This document shows, one piece after another, positions 34,684 through 42,741 of a stretch of DNA of 64,000 nt. Source of the DNA: CAZBEL01 sp964628055. GTDB taxonomy: Bacteria; Fidelibacterota; Marinisomatia; Marinisomatales; TCS56. Made by a program: the position numbers and the translations under genes. The number at the start of each line of letters is the position of its first letter. The first letter of the stretch is position 1. The DNA is taken from the NCBI GenBank assembly GCA_964628055.1, contig CAZVNL010000010.1, forward strand, positions 1 through 64,000, written 5' to 3'. The notes under the pieces are model-generated. The model had not been told where the DNA came from, made no database searches, and saw nothing but the letters and a program-made list of their open reading frames with translations.

Positions 34684-36519
34684 CTAATTCTCCCGCTGCT
34701 TCACGAATTGTTTCGCTACCTCCTGGACTTGCCGGACGATCTTTCGGGGAATGCCCGTACTGGAAAGCAATGTTTCGGGTGTTTCCTCGGAGATGGCTTT
34801 CAGACTGGGATAGTTGGTGAGCAATTTTTTAATCCGCTGGGGGCCCATACCGGGTATGGATTGAAAGATGGAAGCGGTCACGTCCCTGGTACGCTTTCGC
34901 CGTTGGAAGGTGATGGCGAAACGGTGGGCTTCATCGCGAATTTTGCGCAACAGGATCAACCCCGGGGATTGCCGGGGAATCATCTGGGGCGCCGACTGAC
35001 CGGGTAAAAACACCTCTTCCAAGCGCTTGGCCAATCCCACCACCGGTAAATATGTCAGCTCCAACGCCTTTAGCGCCGACAGGGCCATATTCAATTGACC
35101 CTTACCGCCGTCGATGAGAATCAGGTCCGGAAGCGGTTGGTTTTCTTCCTTCAGTCGTCGATAACGCCGGTATACCACCTCGCGCACGGCAGCATAGTCA
35201 TCAATCCCCACCGCCTGTTTGATATTGTATTTGCGATACTCCGATTTCCGCGGTTTACCGTCGACAAAGCACACTAGGGAGGCAACCGTATTCGTGCCTC
35301 CTAAATGGGAGACATCGAAGGCTTCGATCCGTCGCGGGGGTACTTTCAATTGCAAGTCTTCCTGCAGTTGCCGAACCAGGTGAGGAATGTACTCTTTCCG
35401 TTTCTTCCGCTCCAGGATCCATTCGCCCAAAAGCAATTTTGCATTCTGATAAGCCAGGCGTACTTCCCGCGCCTTTTCCCCCACCCGGGGACGGTGAAGG
35501 TTGACTTTTTTCCCCCGTTTTTCCCGTAACCAGACCTTTAACTCGGCGTAGCTGGCAGGATCGTGCTGAACGGTAATTTCCTCGGGGATGAAGTCCCCTT
35601 CTAAATAAAACCGGGTGATGATGGAATCAAAAATCGCGGCCATGTCCTCGGTGACGTTCCGCAAGGCAAGTTTCTCCCGACTGAAGATTCTTCCGTTGCG
35701 GATCCTGATGACAACAACAATGCCCAGGCCCTCCTCCTGGGCCAGGGCAAAGACGTCCCGATCCCCGAAATCAGCCACTGCCTTCCGCTGACGTTCCTTG
35801 AACTGCTTCACCGCCAACCACTGGTCGCGCAAGTAGGCCGCATCCTCAAAACGAAACTCTTCCGCCGCCCGTTTCATTTCGCGCTGCAGGTAAGCTTCCG
35901 TTTCCCGCGTATCCCCGTGGAGAAATTGAATCACCCTCTTTACCATGGCTCCGTATTCCTCAGCGCTCACCAACCCCTCACAAGGCCCACCACATTTTTT
36001 AATGTGATAGTCCAGGCATAAGGCCACCTTTTTGGCCGCGATCACCTGGTCGTCTAAATAATAGCTGCAAGTCCGGATTTGAAACACCTGATGCAAAACC
36101 TTCAGGGTATAACGTAAACGGTTCACATCGGTAAAAGGACCGAAATACTTAGACCCGTCATGTACCACCTGGCGGGTTAACAATACCTGGGGAAAGGGCT
36201 CCTTGGTAATCCGGATGAAGGGATACGACTTATCATCTTTGAGGTCTACATTGTACTTTGGCCGGTGTTTTTTAATGAGGTTGGCCTCGGTCAAGAGGGC
36301 TTCCACCTCGCTGGCCACTACCACCCACTCTACCTGGGCAATCCGTTTAATAAGGGAAAGATTCTTCGGACTCTGATATTTATTTTTCTGGAAATAGGAT
36401 CGCACCCGGTTCCGTAGGTTTTTGGCTTTCCCAATGTAGAGGATAGTCCCCTGCCTGTCGCGGAAGAAATATACTCCCGGTTGGGTGGGCACGTTCTTAA
36501 CGCGGTCGGCTAACTCCAT
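34684..36519 (-). CDS. uvrC: excinuclease ABC subunit C
   Basis: A 611-residue nucleotide excision repair nuclease that cuts on both sides of UvrAB-marked damage. The GIY-YIG domain occupies residues 1-95 (PGVYFFRDRQGTILYIGKAKNLRNR region), followed by the Cys-rich segment and UVR domain (REMKRAAEEFRFEDAAYLRDQW), then the RNase H-like domain with AFDVSHLGGTN and LILIDGGKGQL, and C-terminal HhH motifs (IPGMGPQRIKKLL). Full length. It is about 130 nt downstream of ybgC. Confidence 0.97.
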   Translation of the reverse strand: MELADRVKNVPTQPGVYFFRDRQGTILYIGKAKNLRNRVRSYFQKNKYQSPKNLSLIKRIAQVEWVVVASEVEALLTEANLIKKHRPKYNVDLKDDKSYPFIRITKEPFPQVLLTRQVVHDGSKYFGPFTDVNRLRYTLKVLHQVFQIRTCSYYLDDQVIAAKKVALCLDYHIKKCGGPCEGLVSAEEYGAMVKRVIQFLHGDTRETEAYLQREMKRAAEEFRFEDAAYLRDQWLAVKQFKERQRKAVADFGDRDVFALAQEEGLGIVVVIRIRNGRIFSREKLALRNVTEDMAAIFDSIITRFYLEGDFIPEEITVQHDPASYAELKVWLREKRGKKVNLHRPRVGEKAREVRLAYQNAKLLLGEWILERKKRKEYIPHLVRQLQEDLQLKVPPRRIEAFDVSHLGGTNTVASLVCFVDGKPRKSEYRKYNIKQAVGIDDYAAVREVVYRRYRRLKEENQPLPDLILIDGGKGQLNMALSALKALELTYLPVVGLAKRLEEVFLPGQSAPQMIPRQSPGLILLRKIRDEAHRFAITFQRRKRTRDVTASIFQSIPGMGPQRIKKLLTNYPSLKAISEETPETLLSSTGIPRKIVRQVQEVAKQFVKQREN

Positions 36520-36649
36520 GCAGCAACTCGGTGCGGGATAAATACGGGGGACTGACTAAAACTAATCCAGCTGTCAAAACAAGGATTTTGGGAATCCCAA
36601 TTACCCCGGCAAATGGTGGGAAGGAACGGTTCGCTTTCGCCTCCCCCTG

Positions 36650-37054
36650 TTAGAGTTCCTTTGTTAAAATCGCTAACAACCTTTTCGGTGGTCGCCCGGG
36701 AACGCCGTCCCGATTCGTAAAGGCGTGCATGGTATAACCGGTTACCAGCGGTTGTTGAGTACCCTGGCGATAGACCTGGTAATCGATGCAGAGACGCGAC
36801 TTGGGAAGGGAGTTGATGGACGTATGCACAACTAACTCGTCTTCGAAATGGGCGCTTCCTTTATAGTCACAATGGCAGGTAACCACCGGCAGGTGAAAGC
36901 CGGACTCTTCGATGGCGCTAACGGACATTCCCAGTCGATTGAGGAGCTCCGTCCGGGCCGCTTCGAAATATTCCAGGTAACGGGTATAATAGACAATGCC
37001 CATTTGGTCCACATCTCGATAGTACACCTTAGTTCGGTATTCGTACTGAATCAC
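36650..37054 (-). CDS. ybgC: YbgC/FadM-family acyl-CoA thioesterase
   Basis: A 134-residue hotdog-fold thioesterase. The signature DVDQMGIVYYTRYLEYFEAAR contains the conserved Asp nucleophile region and the Y-x-xY-L-x-[WYF]-[FM]-E. It hydrolyses short- or medium-chain acyl-CoA or acyl-ACP thioesters. The GTG start overlaps the accA stop as GTGA, tying the gene to fatty acid synthesis. No Tol-Pal genes are nearby. Confidence 0.9.
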   Translation of the reverse strand: MIQYEYRTKVYYRDVDQMGIVYYTRYLEYFEAARTELLNRLGMSVSAIEESGFHLPVVTCHCDYKGSAHFEDELVVHTSINSLPKSRLCIDYQVYRQGTQQPLVTGYTMHAFTNRDGVPGRPPKRLLAILTKEL

Positions 37055-38007
37055 GGTTGTTCTTCGTAGACTCCCATGCGGTCGTATCGTTTGATCCGGC
37101 GCTGCAGGAAAGTATCCGGTGGTATTTTCTTCAGGGGCTTCAGTTCTTCTAAAATCACTTTTTTCAGGGTGGCCTTCATTGCCTCCGGTTGGTAATGGGC
37201 GCCGCCTAACGGTTCGGGAATAATCCGGTCACAGATTCCCATGCGCAAGAGGTCGTCCGGTGTCACCTGCATGGCGTCGGCCGCTTCCGGGGCCTTGGTG
37301 GCATCCCGCCAGAGAATGGAAGCGCACCCTTCAGGACTGATCACCGAGTACCAGGTGTTCTCCAACATGAGCAGGCGATCACAAATACCGATTCCCAGGG
37401 CGCCACCACTGGCCCCTTCCCCGATGACAATCGCCAGGACCGGAATCTTAACGCGGGCCATTTCCCTGAGATTCCGGGCTATGGCCTCACCCTGACCGCG
37501 CTCCTCGGCCCCGATCCCAGGATAGGCGCCCGGCGTATCAATGAGACACACCACCGGCCGTTGAAACTTCTCCGCCAACTTCATGAGACGCAAAGCCTTA
37601 CGATATCCTTCCGGCCGCATCATGCCAAAATTACGGTACAGGTTTTCCTTGGTGTTACGCCCCTTTTGTTGACCGATAAAAAGGATGACTTCCTCCTCCA
37701 CGGTACCCAAACCGCCCACCAGAGCAGTATCATCAGCATAATAACGATCACCGTGCAGTTCGACGAAATTAGGGGCCAGGTAACGGATATAGTCCAGGCT
37801 ATAGGGTCGCTGGGGATGACGCGCTAACTGTACATGTTGCCAGCGCGTGAGATTGGAATACACTTTCTTTAGCTCCGCCTTCCGCTTGGCAATCAGGCGG
37901 TCTAATTCCCGTTGCGTTTCTTCCGCGGGGGGTTGCGCCTCCAGGGCCTCGATCTTATCCTGGATGACCCGAATGGGTTTTTCGAAGTCTAAAATAAAGT
38001 CCGCCAT
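37051..38007 (-). CDS. accA: acetyl-CoA carboxylase carboxyltransferase subunit alpha
   Basis: A 318-residue crotonase-fold subunit that with AccD transfers CO2 from carboxybiotin to acetyl-CoA, making malonyl-CoA. It has the N-terminal LDFEKPIRVIQDKIEAL, NFVELHGDRYYADD, IGQQKGRNTKENLYRNFGM, VCLIDTPGAYPGIGAEERGQ and IGEGASGGALGIG. Length is normal for AccA. It begins 2 nt after the surface-glycan fusion gene. Confidence 0.96.
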   Translation of the reverse strand: MADFILDFEKPIRVIQDKIEALEAQPPAEETQRELDRLIAKRKAELKKVYSNLTRWQHVQLARHPQRPYSLDYIRYLAPNFVELHGDRYYADDTALVGGLGTVEEEVILFIGQQKGRNTKENLYRNFGMMRPEGYRKALRLMKLAEKFQRPVVCLIDTPGAYPGIGAEERGQGEAIARNLREMARVKIPVLAIVIGEGASGGALGIGICDRLLMLENTWYSVISPEGCASILWRDATKAPEAADAMQVTPDDLLRMGICDRIIPEPLGGAHYQPEAMKATLKKVILEELKPLKKIPPDTFLQRRIKRYDRMGVYEEQP

Positions 38008-38008
38008 T

Positions 38009-40069
38009 TTATCTACTGAACAGGGTCCTGATCATAATTTCCAAATCCAATATCAAGCTCTGGTGCTGTACGTAATAATGATCCAACAAGTTTCTTTCCT
38101 CCGGCTCAAAGGCCACTTTTCGGATACGTACCAGCCCGGTAATGCCCGGAGCACACATGAGGTGGGGATCACGTTCTGTGGCCTCCACCAAAACCGCTCC
38201 TACGAAACTCATCTTCCCTTTCAGCACTTCCACCAGTAACAACAGGTTGCGCAGGAAAAGACGCTTCGCCGGAAAACGATAAGCGGTAAACTGGCTGCCA
38301 TCGGCGCCCCAAAAAGTCACTCGCCGCGGTCTCCCCAGCAAACACTGCCAAATGATAAGCGGTGCGAAAAGCACCAATAGCAGCGTTGCAAAAATAAGAT
38401 CAAACAAGCGTTTAATCACCAAATTAAAACGGTGAAAAAGGGTGTATTCAATATTCATGAAGGAAAAATCCCCGATCTCTTCAATGGCGGCCTTCCCTAA
38501 GAGAATGTCCTGCTTCCGGGAGAGAATTCGGTAGGTCAAACGCAAGTCTTTGGTTTGATCCATGATGGAGACAATATCCTTGTTGCTAAAGGAACGGGAG
38601 GAGAAAATAATTACCCGAATGGCATGGGTAACAATGATTTGCCGCAAGTCACTTAATAATCCTAAAAAGGGCAACGGCAGCGATTCCGAACGGGGCCCCA
38701 GGGTACGGTCACAAAAACCCACCACATCCAGCCCGGTATCCAAACGTTTCATGATATTCCGGGCGATGCGGATCCCCTCTTCATCAGCCCCTAAGACGAG
38801 CGTGCGACTGGTAAACAGGATGGGGTGTTTTTCCTTTACGCGTTTTAACCAGCCCCGGGACATGAGATAGTGTACCCCCACCCGCCAACCGGGAATTAAA
38901 ATAGTAATGATTACGGTGGCAATGATAATGACCAGACGGGAAAAGGCGTACTGTTTAAAAAAGTAAGTAAAAGTTACGGCCAGGAAAAAGCCCGTGACCG
39001 AGGATAAAATGGCCCGCGAATAGGAAAGGATGTACCGCGAATACAATTGAAATATGGCCCCCACCGTGAGCCAGAAGATAACGTAAATCGTCGGTACCAA
39101 GCCTTTGGTGACCGTTAGGGCTTCGAACTGACCAAACCGGAGAGGGAACGCAATGGAAAAAGCCAACAGCACCACAAAAGCGTCCAGAAAAACGGAAAGT
39201 ATTTGCGACTTCCGCTCCGCCAGGAGGGAAACCAACTTGCGGAAACCGATGCCGGCGAAGATGATCCAACGCATGATCAACCGCTCTCCCAGGGAGAAAT
39301 GTTTATTGGCGAATAGAATCATGGCGTTATAAAAGGCGTGAATACTATCGTAAGGCGCCGACTTGACGGACTCCCCCTGGTAGTGGATGATCTGGGTGGT
39401 GGGTATATAGTGAATCTCACGCCCCGCCTGCCAAATCCGGTAACACAGGTCCAGGTCTTCCCCAAACATGAAAAATTGCTCGTCAAACCCGTGTAACTTG
39501 TGAAAAAGTTTCCGGGACAGGAACATGCAGGAACCGCTGATGGCATCCACCTGGTGAATCTGGTCCGGATCCAAATAAGTGAGGTTGTATCGCCCGGCCC
39601 ACCGACTGTTGGGAAATAACCGGTGTATGCCCAACAACTTGGGGAGCGCAACCTGAACCGTAGGGAACGACCGCTTACAGGACAACTGGAGATGCCCGTC
39701 GGCGTTCAATATTTTGGGTCCCACCATTCCTACCTCGGGATGAGCCTGGAGATACTCCACTAATACGGCCACTGTATTTTCCTGGACGACCGTATCGGGA
39801 TTTAAAATTAAATAGTAATCCCCTCGGGCTACTTGAGCAGCCTGGTTTACCCCTTTGCCAAACCCCACATTCTCTCCATTCACCAGAATCCTGACCTCCG
39901 GGAATTCCTCTCGTATATACTCCACCGTTCCATCGTAAGAGTGATTATCCACCACAATAATTTCCATTTCCCTCTCGAAAACACTTTTTTTCAATGCTTC
40001 GATGGCTTGCACCAGGTACTGGCGCACATTATAACTAATGATGAGAACGGAAACGGTGAGAGTTTCCAT
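38009..40069 (-). CDS. GT2 glycosyltransferase fused to a degenerate polyprenyl-phosphate sugar transferase
   Basis: A 686-residue fusion. Residues 1-285 are a family 2 glycosyltransferase of the WbbL/rhamnosyltransferase type: VSVLIISYNVRQYLVQAI, ILNPDTVVQEN (nucleotide Asp), ISGSCMFLSRKLF and FGEDLDLCYRIWQAG. After this come four membrane segments (about 290-395) and a Rossmann-like region (LVLGADEEGIRIARNIM), then a C-terminal domain with the hairpin helix KRLFDLIFATLLLVLFAPLI and PGITGLVRI, as in WbaP/WcaJ. The catalytic middle is changed: no [ST]-x-DELP dyad, and the GPRP loop reads GAVL. So the second half has probably lost transferase activity and serves as membrane anchor or scaffold. 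Confidence 0.8.
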   Translation of the reverse strand: METLTVSVLIISYNVRQYLVQAIEALKKSVFEREMEIIVVDNHSYDGTVEYIREEFPEVRILVNGENVGFGKGVNQAAQVARGDYYLILNPDTVVQENTVAVLVEYLQAHPEVGMVGPKILNADGHLQLSCKRSFPTVQVALPKLLGIHRLFPNSRWAGRYNLTYLDPDQIHQVDAISGSCMFLSRKLFHKLHGFDEQFFMFGEDLDLCYRIWQAGREIHYIPTTQIIHYQGESVKSAPYDSIHAFYNAMILFANKHFSLGERLIMRWIIFAGIGFRKLVSLLAERKSQILSVFLDAFVVLLAFSIAFPLRFGQFEALTVTKGLVPTIYVIFWLTVGAIFQLYSRYILSYSRAILSSVTGFFLAVTFTYFFKQYAFSRLVIIIATVIITILIPGWRVGVHYLMSRGWLKRVKEKHPILFTSRTLVLGADEEGIRIARNIMKRLDTGLDVVGFCDRTLGPRSESLPLPFLGLLSDLRQIIVTHAIRVIIFSSRSFSNKDIVSIMDQTKDLRLTYRILSRKQDILLGKAAIEEIGDFSFMNIEYTLFHRFNLVIKRLFDLIFATLLLVLFAPLIIWQCLLGRPRRVTFWGADGSQFTAYRFPAKRLFLRNLLLLVEVLKGKMSFVGAVLVEATERDPHLMCAPGITGLVRIRKVAFEPEERNLLDHYYVQHQSLILDLEIMIRTLFSR

Positions 40070-40078
40070 GACCGGGGT

Positions 40079-40795
40079 CTATTTATTCCAACCGAAAATT
40101 TTCCAGATGCGAAGGCGCCAGACCATAAAAACGGCCTCTAACATGATCTGCCGGGACATTTTCGACTCACCCACCGTACGGTCGATGAATATTATGGGGT
40201 GTTCCTTCAGGCGATAACCCTTATGCCAGGCCCTAAAATTCATTTCAATCTGAAAACTATACCCCTGGGAATGGACATCTTCCAAGTCAATGGTTTCCAA
40301 TACCTCCCGGCGCCAGACCTTAAATCCGCCGGTAGCGTCCTTAACGGGCATGGTGGTGACAATCCGCGAGTACAGATTCGCACCATAACTCAAAATTAAC
40401 CTCCGTATGGGCCACTTCACGACGCTGACCCCGTTACAATAACGACTCCCGATCACCAGATCGTATTTTTCCAACAGTTTGACCATCGAAGGGATTTCAC
40501 CGGGATCGTGGGAACCGTCCGCATCCATTTGGACAATGGCCTCGTAGTCCCTCTTCAGGGCCCATTGAAAGCCGAAACAATATGCCGTCCCAAGCCCGGC
40601 TTTCCCGGGACGACGGACTAAAAATAGATGGGGATAGTGGTCCTGGAGCGTCTCTACTAAGTCAGCGGTACCATCGGGGGAATTATCGTCGATTATAAGG
40701 AGATGAAACGCGGGATCGATGGTAAAAACATGTTCCACCAGGTTGGAGACGTTCTTACACTCGTTGTAGGTAGGAGAAATAATCAGCGTCTTCAT
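40079..40795 (-). CDS. polyprenol monophosphomannose synthase-like GT2 (Dpm1 family)
   Basis: A 238-residue family 2 glycosyltransferase: ISPTYNECKNVSNLV at the N-terminus, IIDDNSPDGTADLV (nucleotide-binding Asp residues), VQMDADGSHDPGEIP (catalytic DADGSHDP) and SRYCNGVSV; these are the hallmarks of dolichyl/polyprenyl-phosphate mannose or glucose synthases. It lacks the extra membrane domain of GtrB. The product, a lipid-linked sugar, would feed glycan or protein modification. It overlaps rmlD by 4 nt and is next to the GT2 fusion gene. Confidence 0.88.
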   Translation of the reverse strand: MKTLIISPTYNECKNVSNLVEHVFTIDPAFHLLIIDDNSPDGTADLVETLQDHYPHLFLVRRPGKAGLGTAYCFGFQWALKRDYEAIVQMDADGSHDPGEIPSMVKLLEKYDLVIGSRYCNGVSVVKWPIRRLILSYGANLYSRIVTTMPVKDATGGFKVWRREVLETIDLEDVHSQGYSFQIEMNFRAWHKGYRLKEHPIIFIDRTVGESKMSRQIMLEAVFMVWRLRIWKIFGWNK

Positions 40796-41673
40796 GTTTC
40801 AAGCGCTTTTTTGATTTGACTCAGGCCCGCTTCCACGGAAAGGGGAGATTGCTGCCATTCAGCTTCAATTTTTTTTGTTTTCAATCCACTCCGCAGAGGG
40901 CGGCGGGCTGGTTGGTTTAAGGTCTTCGTTTTCACCGGTTGAATCAAGTGTCCGTCCAGTTGGAACAGGGCCGCGATGCGCCGGGCAAACTGGTAGCGGT
41001 TAAGTAGGTCGGCGCCACCGCAATGGTAGACCCCTTCCACTTCATTTGCCACCAGGAAATGCACCGTCTCGGCTAGAGCCCTGGTCCAAGTGGGATTGTT
41101 CCACTGGTCCTCCACCACTGGGATGGTCTGTCCCTGTTTCAGTGAATCTACGACCCATTTAACAAAACTTGCCCGGGTTCTTTTGGTGTAACCATAAAGC
41201 ACGTTTGTGCGCACGATCAACACCTGGTTCGGGCTGCTCAGTAGCAGTTTTTCGGCCGCCAACTTGGTACGGCCGTATTGATTGATGGGATGGGGAGTAT
41301 CCGTTTCCCTGTACGGCCCAGCCGTACCGTCAAAAATATAGTCGGTGGAAATTTGAACGACATAGCCCGAAAAATTTTCCAGTAAAGACTGCACCCCGTC
41401 CCGGTTGACCTGTTGCGCCTGGCCCGGATGTAACTCACAGGCGTCCACGTCGGTCATGGCCGCTAAATTGAGGATCACCTCCGGCCGGTAGGAATTGATG
41501 ACCGCCTTCACGTCCCGGGCTTGGGTAATGTCCAGGGGCGCAGTGAAAGGTATGCTACGCATCTCTCCGGGCACTGTGCGTCCAGTGGCCAATATATCAT
41601 ACTGCTTCCCCAACACCGGAATCATCTCCATCCCCAACTGGCCAAAAGCACCGGTGATTAAAATTCGTCTCAT
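40792..41673 (-). CDS. rfbD: dTDP-4-dehydrorhamnose reductase-like protein
   Basis: A 293-residue extended SDR. It has GAFGQLGMEMIPVL for NAD(P)H binding, STDYIFDGT with the active-site Thr, YGRTKLAAEKLLL giving the catalytic Tyr-x3-Lys, and GVYHCGGAD near the substrate pocket. In dTDP-L-rhamnose synthesis it reduces the 4-keto intermediate. The other rfb genes (A, B, C) are not in the window, so the reaction is an inference; a role as methionine adenosyltransferase beta-like protein is less likely. It overlaps the next gene by 4 nt. Confidence 0.85.
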   Translation of the reverse strand: MRRILITGAFGQLGMEMIPVLGKQYDILATGRTVPGEMRSIPFTAPLDITQARDVKAVINSYRPEVILNLAAMTDVDACELHPGQAQQVNRDGVQSLLENFSGYVVQISTDYIFDGTAGPYRETDTPHPINQYGRTKLAAEKLLLSSPNQVLIVRTNVLYGYTKRTRASFVKWVVDSLKQGQTIPVVEDQWNNPTWTRALAETVHFLVANEVEGVYHCGGADLLNRYQFARRIAALFQLDGHLIQPVKTKTLNQPARRPLRSGLKTKKIEAEWQQSPLSVEAGLSQIKKALET

Positions 41674-41718
41674 TCCTTACTGTTCATCGGGTAACCGAGG
41701 TTTTATTCCTGTTTATCA

Positions 41719-42729
41719 CTATTCCACATAAAAAGTGTGGGCGATGATATCCAGTTGCCGGAGTAGCAGGTATTTCTTCTTACCGGGATGGAAAATCATC
41801 AGATGGAAATAGTAGGTGCGGTCGGTAAGACCGTCATAAAACAGGTAGGCGATAAAAGGGCCTCCCTGAGCTTCGGTAAGGGACTCCCAGAGACCGGTAA
41901 AACGCCACCCATACCAATCGTTGAACTCGGTGGGCTCTACCTTGAAACGGTAGTCATTGTAGCGAATGTTGGTTAATAATCTCTGGGGAAATGCTCGCGC
42001 ATATTCCACGGCCTGAAGGGAATCGGCCACCACATCCCCCGGTTCCCAGTGGAACACCAACCAACGATAGGGGTCTTCCCGGCCCAACCAGTAGAGTCTC
42101 CGCTTTGGATCTTCCCGAACCACTACGAAATCGGGAGGTATCTTCACACTCCATTGGTATTTTTGAAACAGTTTCTGTTCCAGTTTTTTCTGACTCCGCC
42201 GGGGAAACAAGGATTCACTTTGACGCTGAAGAAACTGCGCCTCCATTATTTGTTTAATTTCCTTCTGACGACGAGGGATACTCTTTACTATGTCCTCCGC
42301 TGTGATCCCACTGATGACCAACAGCACCTGGTTACGCGCGTACGGTTCCAACGTGAGGAAGAGATGTTCCGGACCCGTTAAAGCTGCCCGGTAGACCTCC
42401 GGGGCCAATAAGTGCTTGGCCAGGGCTGTGGCCGGATTGGTAGGATCATCACCAACGGAAACGATCACCAGGTTGGCAAACATCTTAAAACGCCAGAAAT
42501 CCTCAGGCTCAATAAAGTGGATCTTGTAATACGGTTCCGGCTCGGGGGTGAACAGGGTGTCGTTAAAAAGTTGGTTTAAAATTAATTCTGCCCCTGGACG
42601 ATCTTCTAAACTACAGAATACTGTAAGCACATCGTCGGCGCCCTTGGTCTGGGGACTGAGGCCGCATCCGGACAGGAAAAACAGCGTCCCTCCTGTCAGT
42701 ATGCCGATCCATAGTTTTAATAGCTTCAT
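41719..42729 (-). CDS. DUF4837-like lipoprotein
   Basis: A 336-residue lipoprotein. The signal LLKLWIGILTGGTLFFLSGC ends in a lipobox Cys (LSGC). The body starts GADDVLTVFCSLEDRPG, then a long alpha/beta region that looks like DUF4837, found mostly in Bacteroidota and relatives, with unknown function. A later segment (GREDPYRWLVFHWEPGD, YGWRFTGLWE) is typical. It starts 12 nt from the rnr stop codon and is likely cotranscribed with rnr. Confidence 0.7.
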   Translation of the reverse strand: MKLLKLWIGILTGGTLFFLSGCGLSPQTKGADDVLTVFCSLEDRPGAELILNQLFNDTLFTPEPEPYYKIHFIEPEDFWRFKMFANLVIVSVGDDPTNPATALAKHLLAPEVYRAALTGPEHLFLTLEPYARNQVLLVISGITAEDIVKSIPRRQKEIKQIMEAQFLQRQSESLFPRRSQKKLEQKLFQKYQWSVKIPPDFVVVREDPKRRLYWLGREDPYRWLVFHWEPGDVVADSLQAVEYARAFPQRLLTNIRYNDYRFKVEPTEFNDWYGWRFTGLWESLTEAQGGPFIAYLFYDGLTDRTYYFHLMIFHPGKKKYLLLRQLDIIAHTFYVE

Positions 42730-42741
42730 TACGTTCCCCTC

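Noticed and set aside
40079..42729. A complete dTDP-rhamnose operon
   Set aside because: Only the reductase-like gene is present; rfbA, rfbB and rfbC are absent.
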